64,000 nucleotides of DNA, from the NCBI GenBank assembly GCA_002305165.1, contig DBQI01000025.1, positions 77,056-141,055 of the forward strand, in the 5' to 3' direction. The notes beneath the pieces were generated by a model that was not told the origin of the DNA, searched no databases, and saw only the letters and a list, made by a program, of their open reading frames with translations. The DNA comes from Armatimonadetes bacterium UBA1398 (GTDB taxonomy: Bacteria; Armatimonadota; Zipacnadia; UBA1398). Made by a program: the position numbers and the translations under genes. Positions 37,564-47,600 of this stretch are shown here, piece by piece (position 1 is the first letter of the stretch; the number at the start of each line of letters is the position of its first letter).

Positions 37564-37593
37564 TTGGTTCAAGGTTCGCCTTGACATTATATG
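37564..37593 (+). promoter_or_regulatory. Candidate promoter upstream of SLH-like gene
   Basis: An AT-rich island in GC-rich DNA contains a perfect TTGACA (37581-37586) and a TATATG (37588-37593). Read as -35 TTGGTT (37564-37569), 18-bp spacer and -10 TATATG, transcription would start about 70 bases before the ATG at 37669. Assignment is tentative. Confidence 0.35.
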
Positions 37594-37668
37594 TCTCGCT
37601 GTGACAAACTGGCGCTCATCGGCGTTCCCGGCTCCGGGAGCGGCAACTCCGGTCGGAGGTGCACGCGG

Positions 37669-38526
37669 ATGAAGGTGCGCGCCATGCTCGTCACGTTCAC
37701 GGTGATGCTACTGGTGGGGGGCCAACTGGCGGCCCTGGCGGAGGGGCCCGAGGCGAGGCTCCCCGAGCACGAGTCCGATGCGCTGCTGCTCGCGATGCCA
37801 GCGGGCAACCTGCCCACGCCCCCGGCCCTTCGGACCGGCGCGGCTCCCGATGTCTCCAGCGAGCATTGGACCGTCCCCACTCCCTCTGACGCCATGTCCG
37901 CGGGGCTCCTCGGCCTGCGCGATGACGGGCGTTTCCATGCGGGCTCCTTCGTGACCCGCCAGGAGCTATCCGCCGCCGCCACGCGGTTGCTCGTGAAGGC
38001 TAGGGCCGAGTGGCCCAAGCGGGCGCGCACGCCCAACGCCGCGGCACGGGCGGCCTTCTCGGGCGCGGGTCCCGCCGGTGACCTGGCGAGCCGCGCCGAC
38101 CTCGCTCGGGTGCTCGCCGGGGTGCTCTGCAACTTCGAGCCCGCCGCCACTCGCCTGGCCGACGCCATGGATGCGGGCACCGAGATCTTCTTCGATGTGC
38201 CGGAGGGCGATCCGAGGTTCGCCGCCATCGTCGCCATCCGGGACCTCGGGCTGGTGCGGGGCTACCACGATGGTGGGTACCATCCCGCCGAGCCCGTGCT
38301 CCGCATGGAACTGGCGGAGTCCCTGGTCTGGGCCTGGCGCTATCTGGCGTCCCTCCCCGACCCCGCTCCGAGCATGGTCGGCGGCAGTGCCAGGCCCCCC
38401 GCCCCGCCTGCGGAGATGGTGCCCCAGCCGCCAGTCAAGCAGGGCGAGCACTGGACGACCGACCCCGCCGAGGGCCCGGATCCCATGCCAGGGGGCAATA
38501 CGGTCCGGCCTGCCGATGGCCTGTAG
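37669..38526 (+). CDS. Secreted protein with S-layer homology-like repeats
   Basis: A 285-residue exported protein starting at the ATG at 37669 (GGAGG 9 bases upstream) with signal peptide MKVRAMLVTFTVMLLVGGQLAALA. Residues ~165-230 contain an SLH-like repeat: FFDVPEGDPRFAAIVAIRDLGLVRGYHDGGYHPAEPVLRMELAESLV shows the FxDVP...A...L...G...GYxDG...P...RxE pattern. An earlier repeat is weaker (LLGLRDDGRFHAGSFVTRQELS). SLH domains bind cell-wall-linked polymers. The C-terminal 50 residues are Pro-rich. The quoted pattern here is given as key positions; one repeat is confident, others less. Confidence 0.65.
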   Translation: MKVRAMLVTFTVMLLVGGQLAALAEGPEARLPEHESDALLLAMPAGNLPTPPALRTGAAPDVSSEHWTVPTPSDAMSAGLLGLRDDGRFHAGSFVTRQELSAAATRLLVKARAEWPKRARTPNAAARAAFSGAGPAGDLASRADLARVLAGVLCNFEPAATRLADAMDAGTEIFFDVPEGDPRFAAIVAIRDLGLVRGYHDGGYHPAEPVLRMELAESLVWAWRYLASLPDPAPSMVGGSARPPAPPAEMVPQPPVKQGEHWTTDPAEGPDPMPGGNTVRPADGL

Positions 38527-38627
38527 AGCGCTTCTCAGAAGGGTTCTCGGGGGAAAGAGCGGGGAGTTCCCAGGAGGCTCGGCGGAAGGGGATAATGCGT
38601 GTCAGTGAGGGGGCACCGGGAACTGCT

Positions 38628-38918
38628 CTACGACCCGCCGTCGGCTGACAGGAACGGGTCATCCCAGCTCTCGTCGAACACATCGCAGCCGCACAGCAGC
38701 TCCGCCTGCTCGATGGGCGTCAGGTCTGGCGTGATCTCCGACTCGCCGGGGTCGCCTACCGAGGTGTGGGACCAGATGAAGAGTAGGGGCCTGCCATCGC
38801 CTACTACCTGGCCGTGGAGGTCAGCGAGGACTACCCAGCCCACCTGCGCATTGCCGGTAGCGTCCTGATAGCGCACCAAGTCACCGCGCTTCAGTTGCTT
38901 CGCCTCTTGCATCGTCAT
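38628..38918 (-). CDS. Small hypothetical protein
   Basis: A 96-residue soluble protein starting at the ATG at 38918 (GGGGG 8 bases upstream) or two codons later. It begins MTMQEAKQLKRGDLVRYQDA, a pattern seen in small SH3-like beta-barrel domains (KxGDxVxY), then WVVLADLHGQVV and a C-terminal helix with a CGC pair. No family assignment. It is convergent with the SLH-like gene and upstream of recD on the opposite flank, with no clear partner. Confidence 0.55.
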   Translation of the reverse strand: MTMQEAKQLKRGDLVRYQDATGNAQVGWVVLADLHGQVVGDGRPLLFIWSHTSVGDPGESEITPDLTPIEQAELLCGCDVFDESWDDPFLSADGGS

Positions 38919-39057
38919 TTGGGCACCCCCCTGGCCTCGTCCCCCGGGCGCTCCGGCGACCCTCACGCCGCCGCTCGCCCCGCTAACACCGGCCACTCAC
39001 AGACGTCGTCAGTCTACCACACCCGCCGAGCACGGCCGCTTCGATTCGCGCGACTCA

Positions 39058-41076
39058 TTACAGTAGTCCGATGCCCGTGTCCCGCTCGATGTGCCGGCCA
39101 AGGGCGGCCACGAGGGGCGGCGCCTGGGAGTGGACCGCGACGAGGCGCTTGGCTCGCGTTAGCGCCGTGTAGACCATCTCCCTGCTGAGGAGCCGCTCCC
39201 CGCCCTCGGGAGGGACGACGAGGAGCACCCGGTCGTACTCCGAGCCCTGGGCCTTGTGGACGGTCATCGCGTAAGCGGGGCTCCATGGCGGCAGGTCTCG
39301 CTCGGGGTAGGCGCGGATCCCCTCAGGCTTACGGAAGAGGGCTAGGAGCCGCCGCCGACGATCCCGCACGATAACGCCCACGTCGCCGTTCCATAGGCCC
39401 ATCACCCCATCATTGCGGGTCACGAGCACGGGCATCCCCGGGTAGGCCCGCCCCCACTGGCCCCCGTGGGAGGCGACGAGGCGCCGGTTGACGCCCTCGG
39501 CCCCGTGGGGCCCTCGCCGCAGCAAGGTAAGGATGCGGCCGCGCTCGACGCTGGCGAGGAGCGCCTCGGCGCACTCCCGCAGCTCTGGATCCTCCAGCAC
39601 AGTCGGCAGGACGACGCCGCTGGCGCCTCTGAGGAGGCGGCCGAACTCCCCGTCGGCGGCCAGGTAGCCTGCCACCCATCGCTCCGCGCACTCGCCGAAG
39701 GTGATGGCGCCCTCGGGGATGAGGAAGCAGCCGTCGGCCCTCGCCCGTGACAGCCACTCGAGCAGCGCCTCGGCCGCGGCGGGCGCCGAAGGCAGGGCCT
39801 GCACGATCTCCTCGGGCGGATCGCCGGCAGTGACACGTTCGGCGATGTGGCGAATCCCGCTGCCGGAGCGGTGGTTCGTGGTAAGAATCGCCACCGCATC
39901 GCGGGTCGTCGCCGTCTCGCATCCCGCCGGCAACTCGGGCTCCGACACCCCCACCGCACGGCAGCACTCGGTGATGAGGTCGCGGACCTCTTCGGAGAGC
40001 GTCGAGCCCGACCCGTCGGGGATGAGGTCGGAGAGGACGGCCCCGGACTCCACGGAGGGGAGTTGGTCCTTGTCACCGAGGAGCAGCAGCTTCGCGTCGG
40101 GCGGTGTCGCCTCCACGAGATGCCGCATGAGCTCGGCATCGACCATGGACACCTCATCGATGACGACGACCCGTGCCTCGATGGGGTCATCCGGCCCCCG
40201 CCAGAAGCCCCCGGTGCGCGGGTTGTAGCCCAGGAGCCGGTGGAGGGTGGACCCAGCGGTCGAGAGGAGGCTCCGGTCACCCTCGGAGGGAGCGCCGATC
40301 GAGCCGATGCCCGCGTGAAGGGCCTCTGTCATCCGCTGGGCGGCCCGGCCCGAGGGGGCCGCGAGGGCGATGTCGTCGGCTCGCATGCCCGCCCGAACGA
40401 GGCAGCGGAGGAGGGCGCAGATGGTGGACGTCTTTCCCGTTCCAGGTCCTCCCGAGATGACCACGAACTGCCGGGACAGCGCCAGGGCCAGGGCCGCGAC
40501 CTGATCAGCGCTGGGAACCTGTGGTTCTCCGCTCGATAGGCGTTGGGGCGCCTCGCGCACGACCTCGCGCAGGATCCTTGGCCAGTCGCCCTGGATCGAC
40601 GGCTGAGCGTCGTTCAGTCGCTCCTGCACTCGCTCACGGAGTTGGCTCGCGGCGAGGTAGTAGCGCTGGAAGTAGACGTACCGCTTGGGCCCGACGGTCA
40701 CGTCGATCAGTGGCCGGGTAACATCGTCGGGCGAGCCGTAAAACCGTGCCTCCTCCGGAAGCTCCACGAGCCGCTGGGCGATGCGCCCCGCCCATGGCTT
40801 CGCCTCCCCGTCCGCCAGGACCGGCTCCAGCCGCCGCTCCAAGGCATCGGGCGCCACGCGCACGCAGAGGCTCCCCCCATCGCGCGCCACAAGCAGGGAC
40901 AGCACGAGGGCTTGGTCGGCGGGATGGCGCTCGCCAGCGATGTCGCACAGATCGCCGATGAGCCGATAGTCCGAGTAGGTGAGGGGCCACTCTCCCGTCT
41001 CACCAGGAGGGCGCAGGGCTCTCACCAGCTCGTCGTCCAACCCGCTCGTGCGCCAGTCCACAGCGTCAGCGGCCAT
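39058..41076 (-). CDS. recD: Exodeoxyribonuclease V alpha subunit RecD
   Basis: A 672-residue SF1B 5'-3' helicase. The Walker A motif is SGGPGTGKTSTI and Walker B is VIDEVSMVDAELM; LLLGDKDQLPSVESGAVL and the C-terminal TVHKAQGSEYDRVLLV complete the helicase motifs. It is the fast motor of RecBCD in double-strand-break repair and DNA degradation. The ATG at 41076 overlaps the recB stop by 11 bases, implying translational coupling. The complete order recC-recB-recD is preserved. Confidence 0.96.
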   Translation of the reverse strand: MAADAVDWRTSGLDDELVRALRPPGETGEWPLTYSDYRLIGDLCDIAGERHPADQALVLSLLVARDGGSLCVRVAPDALERRLEPVLADGEAKPWAGRIAQRLVELPEEARFYGSPDDVTRPLIDVTVGPKRYVYFQRYYLAASQLRERVQERLNDAQPSIQGDWPRILREVVREAPQRLSSGEPQVPSADQVAALALALSRQFVVISGGPGTGKTSTICALLRCLVRAGMRADDIALAAPSGRAAQRMTEALHAGIGSIGAPSEGDRSLLSTAGSTLHRLLGYNPRTGGFWRGPDDPIEARVVVIDEVSMVDAELMRHLVEATPPDAKLLLLGDKDQLPSVESGAVLSDLIPDGSGSTLSEEVRDLITECCRAVGVSEPELPAGCETATTRDAVAILTTNHRSGSGIRHIAERVTAGDPPEEIVQALPSAPAAAEALLEWLSRARADGCFLIPEGAITFGECAERWVAGYLAADGEFGRLLRGASGVVLPTVLEDPELRECAEALLASVERGRILTLLRRGPHGAEGVNRRLVASHGGQWGRAYPGMPVLVTRNDGVMGLWNGDVGVIVRDRRRRLLALFRKPEGIRAYPERDLPPWSPAYAMTVHKAQGSEYDRVLLVVPPEGGERLLSREMVYTALTRAKRLVAVHSQAPPLVAALGRHIERDTGIGLL

Positions 41077-44000
41077 GGGCGTCACCCCCGACGTACTCTT
41101 CGATGAGCCCGGGCAGCTTGCCGCTGGCCCACTCCGTCGGCCTGATGTCCGACCCATCGCGGACGTAGACGCCCCGCTGCCCATCCTCGGTCAGCCCGCG
41201 GATGAACACATAGAGGACGCCGCCCAGGTGGCGCCGCGGGTCATAAGTCTGCCCAAGCCGTGCCCGCAGCCAGCGGTCCAGAGCGACGGTGTAGAGGGTG
41301 TACTGGAGGTGGTAGTCGTTGGCGTCCATGGCCTGATTCAGCCCGTCGGGGCCATAGTCGGCGAGCCGGTTGGACTTCCAGTCCAGGATGTAGTACCGCT
41401 CGTCCTTCCTCGCCACCAGGTCGATGACACCGACGAGGAGGCCCGAGTGGACACGCGTCCCCGGCGCTCCGTCGGGGAAGAGCTCGACCGGGTAGAGGAA
41501 GGGCAGCTCGGGCAGGACGTCACGCGCTCCCAGGCCAGCGATGGGGCCGAGGCCGGGGAGATCCGCCGTCAGAGCCCGACGGATGAGCTCCAGTGACGCC
41601 GCGATGAAGCCGTCGTTCAGCCAACGCGCAGGCACCCAGTTCCGGGCGATGGTCATCAGGGTAGCCGGTAGGCCGGCATCCTCGAGCGAGGCGGGGATGT
41701 CTCCGGTGAGAACCAGCGCCTCGAGGGCCTTGTGGAAGAACTGGCCAACACCGGCGCCGCCGGGCAGGTCCGTCTGGACGTACCCCTCGTCACGGTCATC
41801 ATCGAGGCGGAGCCAGGAACCCTCGGCTGACGCGCCGCGGGCGTGGCGGTCAACGAGGCTCGTGTAGGAGGCCGTGGGCACAGTGAGGCGTTGGAGGTTC
41901 GTTGGTGGCCGGCGTATGCCGCCTACCAACGCGGGACCTTCGCCGGGGCCGTGCTGAACTGCCCCCCTCCCCTCTTCGGGACCCTCCGCCACGGCTTCAT
42001 ACGGGAGGGAGGGACGTGGGCGATAGAGGCCTCTGTCCGGCCAATCGATCTCGCGCACCGAGTCGGGCACGCCTGCCGCGCGGGCACGCTCTAGGCGCTC
42101 CCCTACGATCCACACCAGGGGACCGCTCGAGTGCATCGATCTCCCGCCCGGGGTGTAGACGGGGATATGCACCTGCACCGCGGCGCGGGTGATCGCGACG
42201 TAGTAGAGCCGCCGAAGCTCCGCTTCGGCGTCCGCGTCCGTGTCCTTGCCATTGGCCGTGAGGTCGATCACCCAGTGCCCATCGCCCCCGTCGGAGCGCT
42301 CATACCGACGCCGGACGGGCATGCCCGCCGGCCGCATGGTGAACCCTCCCCCAACGAACACGAAGGGGAACTCCAGACCCTTGCAGGCGTGCATCGTCAT
42401 GATCTGGACCTTGGGCTCACTCGTCTCGATGCGCAGGAGGTTCTCGTCCTCGCTCACCTGGGTGGCGCTCCGCCGGTCCGCGATGGCCGCTAGGAGGTCG
42501 AAGAGGTCCCATCCTCCCCGCGTCGCCTCACTCTCGAGGATCTGGCAAAGGTGGCGGTAGTTCGTGAGCCGCCGCTCCCATTCCATAGGCGCCTCGTCCA
42601 TGTCATCGAGGAGGATCGGCGAGGCGTCCAGGATCTGGCGGAAGAGCGAGGGCCAGTCCCGGCGCTCGGCGCAGTTCACCCAGTCGTTGAACACTCGGCG
42701 CGCAGGATGGGTATCGGGACACTCGGCGAGGGCTACCGCCTCCGCCGGCGTGGCCGAGACGAATCTCGAGATGAGAGCGGAACGCCACAACTCCACGTCG
42801 GCGGGATCGGCGAGAGCGCGGAACAGGGCGTGGAGCTGAAGCGCTTCGTCGGAAGCCCAGAGGCCGGGCTCCTTGTAGAAGGTGAAGGGGATACCCTTGT
42901 CTCGGAGCGCCTCGATGTAGAACCGCGCCTCCCGCCGAGTGCGGACCAGAATGCAGAAGTCGGAGTAGTCCACGGGCCGCGCGGCCCCACTGCGGAAGGT
43001 GATGGTCGGCCGCCCGGTCGCGTCGCGGGGGCAGAGGGCATCGACCCGCTCGGCCACATACCGCGCGTACGCTCTCCGCGCGGGGCTGGCGCTCTCTGGG
43101 GCCAGCTTCACGAGCACCATCCCCGCGCCATCGACGGGCTCGCCCACGGCCTGGATCTTCGCGGCGGGCCCGGCGTCGCTGATCGTCACCGGCCACTTCG
43201 GATCGAACCAGTCGCTCCGCCCGAACAGCCAGTTGCAGGCTTCGATGACGGCCGGCCGGGCCCGGTAGTTGGTGCCGAGAGAGTGGCCAACAGCGCCGCA
43301 GTGCTCCAGCAGATGCTCGCATGCGGCCATATAGGAGTGGATATCGGCGCCCCGGAAGCCGTAGATGGCTTGCTTGGGATCACCCACGATGTAGACCCTG
43401 AGGGCCGGCTCGTAACCGCTGAGGAGGGCGGTCTGGAGGATCTCCCACTGGAGCCGGTCGGTGTCCTGGAACTCATCGACGATCACGAAGTCGAGGCTCT
43501 CCCGCAGGGCCGTCGCGAGAGGACCCTTCGGCCCGCCCCGGGCGATGCCATCGTGGACTTCGGCGATCATCCGGGAGAAGGTCATGATCCCTCGTTCCCG
43601 GCACCGCGTCTTCAGCGCCTCATGCAGGTCGCGGATCGTGTTCGAGGCGAGGCTCGCGATGGCCTGGCCGCTGAGGTACTCGTCCATCCTCGCGAGCTCG
43701 TCCGCGATCTCCTCCAGCTTGAGCCCTCGCTCGCGCCAGCCGTCCTTGAGCCGCCCGTGCAGCTGGTCGAAGGGCCGGTCGATGAAGTCGGCCAGGTTCT
43801 TGTTCTTCGTTGTCTCGCTGCGGATCCCGGAGAGGAGCGCTTGGGCTCCCTCCACGAGTTCCATCGGCTCCCCGGGGCGGCTCGCCAGAAGGCTCAGCAG
43901 TGGGTGCACATACCAGTTGAGGAGGGACTTGACCCGGGTGGGACCCCTGTCTCCGATCTGATCCAACGCTTGGCTTAGGGGGTGGACCTGGGGCTCCGCC

Positions 44001-44692
44001 GCGGGGTCCACATCCTCAGGGAGCAACCCCCGGATCGCCTCCAGATGGCCCCGCACCGTCTTCGCAATCGCCCTGATCTGATCGGCGGCGGCTTGTGCGT
44101 CCTCCTCGGGCGCCGGCACGAGCCGATCCCCGGCCTCGGGGGTGTAGAGGGCAGCCTGACGCGTCACGGTACCCAGCCAGTCGCGGACATTGCCCGCCCA
44201 CCTGGGCCGAACCGAGGAGCGGAGCAGGAACTCCAGGAGTTGCTCATCGAGGCTCCCCCAGCGCCGGATGAGTCCGGTGGCGAGTTCCTCGAGAAGAGCT
44301 GCCTCGTCCTCGATGGCCGTGGAGAGGAGCTGGCCGCCCTCGAAGGCATGCTCCTGAAGCAGCCGGCCACAGAAGGAGTGGATCGTGGAGATCCGCGCCT
44401 GTCCGAAGCTGTCGAGGGCATCCAGGATTCGCTGACGCTCCGGCGAGCCCTGGGCCGCCGCGCCGAGCGCGCGCTCGAGTTCCACGCGGAGGCGATGGCG
44501 CATCTCGCCCGCCGCTTTCTCGGTGAATGTGATCATCAGTAGGCGGTCGATGGGTGTAGTCGTGGTTCGGAGGATCCGCACTGCCAGCGCCACGATGGTG
44601 TAGGTCTTGCCCGTGCCGGCGGACGCCTGGATCACCCCGTGGCGGGCGAGGTCGATGCTCTCGATGGAGGAGACGGGGCTCATCGTCGTCAT
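41066..44692 (-). CDS. recB: Exodeoxyribonuclease V beta subunit RecB
   Basis: A 1208-residue SF1A 3'-5' helicase/nuclease. Walker A is QASAGTGKTYTI near the N-terminus, with LLMITFTEKAAGEMRHRL, VDEFQDTDRLQW, and IVGDPKQAIYGFRGADI. The C-terminal nuclease domain has the metal-binding VGVIDLV and LDWKSN motifs followed by QYTLYTVALDRWL, so it should be active. Length equals E. coli RecB (~1180). The start is 3 bp downstream of the recC stop. The alternative ATG at 44683 is also plausible. Confidence 0.97.
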   Translation of the reverse strand: MTTMSPVSSIESIDLARHGVIQASAGTGKTYTIVALAVRILRTTTTPIDRLLMITFTEKAAGEMRHRLRVELERALGAAAQGSPERQRILDALDSFGQARISTIHSFCGRLLQEHAFEGGQLLSTAIEDEAALLEELATGLIRRWGSLDEQLLEFLLRSSVRPRWAGNVRDWLGTVTRQAALYTPEAGDRLVPAPEEDAQAAADQIRAIAKTVRGHLEAIRGLLPEDVDPAAEPQVHPLSQALDQIGDRGPTRVKSLLNWYVHPLLSLLASRPGEPMELVEGAQALLSGIRSETTKNKNLADFIDRPFDQLHGRLKDGWRERGLKLEEIADELARMDEYLSGQAIASLASNTIRDLHEALKTRCRERGIMTFSRMIAEVHDGIARGGPKGPLATALRESLDFVIVDEFQDTDRLQWEILQTALLSGYEPALRVYIVGDPKQAIYGFRGADIHSYMAACEHLLEHCGAVGHSLGTNYRARPAVIEACNWLFGRSDWFDPKWPVTISDAGPAAKIQAVGEPVDGAGMVLVKLAPESASPARRAYARYVAERVDALCPRDATGRPTITFRSGAARPVDYSDFCILVRTRREARFYIEALRDKGIPFTFYKEPGLWASDEALQLHALFRALADPADVELWRSALISRFVSATPAEAVALAECPDTHPARRVFNDWVNCAERRDWPSLFRQILDASPILLDDMDEAPMEWERRLTNYRHLCQILESEATRGGWDLFDLLAAIADRRSATQVSEDENLLRIETSEPKVQIMTMHACKGLEFPFVFVGGGFTMRPAGMPVRRRYERSDGGDGHWVIDLTANGKDTDADAEAELRRLYYVAITRAAVQVHIPVYTPGGRSMHSSGPLVWIVGERLERARAAGVPDSVREIDWPDRGLYRPRPSLPYEAVAEGPEEGRGAVQHGPGEGPALVGGIRRPPTNLQRLTVPTASYTSLVDRHARGASAEGSWLRLDDDRDEGYVQTDLPGGAGVGQFFHKALEALVLTGDIPASLEDAGLPATLMTIARNWVPARWLNDGFIAASLELIRRALTADLPGLGPIAGLGARDVLPELPFLYPVELFPDGAPGTRVHSGLLVGVIDLVARKDERYYILDWKSNRLADYGPDGLNQAMDANDYHLQYTLYTVALDRWLRARLGQTYDPRRHLGGVLYVFIRGLTEDGQRGVYVRDGSDIRPTEWASGKLPGLIEEYVGGDAHGR

Positions 44693-44695
44693 CGG

Positions 44696-47600
44696 TCACT
44701 CACCCTCCTTCACGAGCGCCTCCAGGATGGGCCCGAAACGGCTTCGGAGCACGGCGAGAGGATCATCCGGCACGAATGCCAGGAGGTCCCTGAGCAAGCG
44801 CACCCGCTCGGGCATCCGCCATCTGGTCGGCTGTCTTTCCTGATCCTCCTCGATCACAGCCAGGATCAGGTCGCGGTAGCCCGAAGCCTCCTCTCCGTCC
44901 ACCACCTTGGACCAGGCATCGTGATCGTCTGCGATGGGAGTGAAGGGCAGAAGCTGGAAACAGGTGGGATCCAGAAAGTCCCGGCACAGGTCTCGCAGGT
45001 GCGAGGCTGTCCGGTCCCTGTCCAGGGGTCCGAAACCGTAGGAGATGATGCCCCTCGTGTTCTCTCCCCCGGGGCTCGGCAGGATGTCTACGAAGAGGAC
45101 CTTGCCCTCGATGCGTGCCCGCGCCTCCGGATCATCGTTCACCAGAAGGGCCGACGCCATCAGGAACGGCAGGAAGACGGTGCGGGGGAACACCGGGATG
45201 AGGTTCCCCTTGGGTCCGATCTGGGTCCTGGGCGCTTGGCTTCGGGTGATGCACAGGGCGTGGACCTCATTGTGACCGAACCACCAGTGCTCGACGCTCC
45301 CACGAAGCTCGGCGAGACGCCCGTCCTCGAGGGGCAGGCATGTCGCGGGTACGCGGACGCCGGGGACCTCCCGTGACTGCGCGCCGCCCAGTATGAGGCG
45401 AGGGGCGTACTCGGCCTTGCTGAGTCCCGCCAGATACTCCTCGGCCCACTCGCCCGGTTCCTTCAGTTGGGATAGGGCATGGTCTAGGTCCACCTTGCCG
45501 ATGGGCCCCTCGGGAAGCCGTCCCCGCCGGGCGCCGCTGAGGTAGTCCTGCTGGGCGATCTCCGCGAGAGTGACCGCCGCCCCCTCCCCCGCCCGCTTCT
45601 GGACGTAGGTGGAGAGGGCGCCGACGTGGAGGTTGTAGTTCTCCGGGAAGGCGGCCTGGAGCGGTTCGCGGTCCTCTACCGCGGCGCCATCAGAGGGATC
45701 CTCCTTGATGCGCAGATGCCGCCTCAGAGCCTCCGCGAGAGGCTCCTCCAGGAACTTGCTCAAACGTCCCAGGGGAACCCGTTCTCGCTCCCGTTCCCGC
45801 CCTGGCATAGCGAGGTCGGAGTCGAGACGGCGCACTGCGAGCCGCTCCTCGGCCGCCAGTCGCACCTCCTGAGCCAGGGGCGGCGCTAGGTCCGCTCCCT
45901 CGCGTTGCGCTCGCCAGCGCCAGCCTAGGATCTGGTCCCACGAGGAGTAGGTCCTGGAGGGGGAGGCGTCATCGAGGCACTCGCGGCTCGACGCGTGGAG
46001 AGGAACCTGCACGGAGAGCGACGCCGGCAGCTCCCCGTCGGCGTCGAGCCAGCCCATGAGCCGCATGAGCTGCGCGAGCATGGGGCTTGGGAAGTGCTCC
46101 TCGTCCTTCTGAAGATCGCGTCCGAGGGTGCTGATGCGGAGCGCGTCCCCTGCGCGGAGGCACGCCTCCAGGCCCAGGTGCCGATGGTGGTCCGGCGGCC
46201 AGAGCTGACGAATGTCGTCGCGGCCGCGCGTTCGGCGAAGGTTGAGCGGCATCCGAGGGACGCTTCCGGGGAAGGCGAGCTCGTTGAACCCCGCGAGGTA
46301 GATAACGCGGAAAGGCGGCAGGCAGAGCGGCATGGCGAGCCGCGCGATGGTGACGCCCTCCAGGGGCCGTCCTGCGGGGGCCGCAGCTGTGCCCAGGCGC
46401 GCTAGAAGAGCATCGCTCACGAGGGAGAGGCCGACGGCGGCGTCGCCCAGATGCTCGGCGATCGCCAGCAGTCCCTCGCGCGCCGCGGCGACGACGCTCT
46501 CCTCCAGGGGCCGATCGGGCGGTACGGCGAGGTAGGTGTCCAGAAGGCGCAGCAGGTCCGCGGTCCACTCGGCCGCGGGTCGTTCGAGACCCTCCCGCGA
46601 CCAGCTCGCGACGGAGCGCAACAGGCCCTCGACGGTGCGGTCAAAGGCGGCCACCGCCTCCCGGTCGCCGGATTCCAGGTCGCGGAAGGGGGGCACCTCG
46701 GCGAAGGCGCCCTCGTCCAGAGCGGATTCGTCCATCACCTGTCCGAGCCGAAGGCGCCGGAGCCCCTGCCGCCAGGTGAAGCGATCTGATGCCCCGAAGC
46801 CCCGCTCCCCCCGGATGCTCGCATCCCACGAGTGGTAGACGGAGAGGCTCTCCGCCCATGACCGCCAGGTGGTGACGTCCGCGCGGCCGAAGCCGCCTGC
46901 CGCGAGGAAACAGGGGTTCCCGAGGAGGCTGAAGACGGCGCCCCGGTCGAGGTGCCCGCTGGCCATCTGGAGCAAGGCCTCCACCGCTTGGGCGTAGGCG
47001 CTGGAGCCGCCGGGATCCAGGCCCGAGAGGTTGTGCGGGATGGGCGGCGAGGCGGCCGAGAAGACGGATCGGGCGGCGACGGCGTACTCCTCGGGGTCGG
47101 CCACGAGCACCGCGATGTCATCGAGGATCAGGCTGGCATCGCCCTCGATGCCCTGCAGGATGTCGTCCCGGATCGCCTCCATCTCGCGCACGGCGCTGCT
47201 CGAGCTCAGAACCCGGAAGGAGCCATCGCCGGCGGGCGCGCCGCCATCGTGGCGACCCGTGAGGGCCCGCTGGATGCGGCGGAGATCGGAGGTCTCCCCC
47301 GCCTCACTACAAGCCATCGGAAGTGGGGTGTGCTTGAAGAGGCCTGGATCAAGGAGCCGCTCCTGGAGCTGAGCCCAGGTCGCCCGGGTGGTGCGGCTCC
47401 ACTGGTCGATGATCCGTGCGGCGTCATCGTGGGCGGACCACGCTGAGGGGCCGAGGGGCACCGGGGGCGCGTAGTAGATGAGGACCTCGATGTGGCGAGC
47501 CACTGCGGCCAGGATGCTGAGTTGGAGGCGGGAGAAGAGGCTGAGGCCGAAGACGTAGAGCCGGGGGACTGGCTCACGGGGCGGCAGGAGGCGGCCCAAG

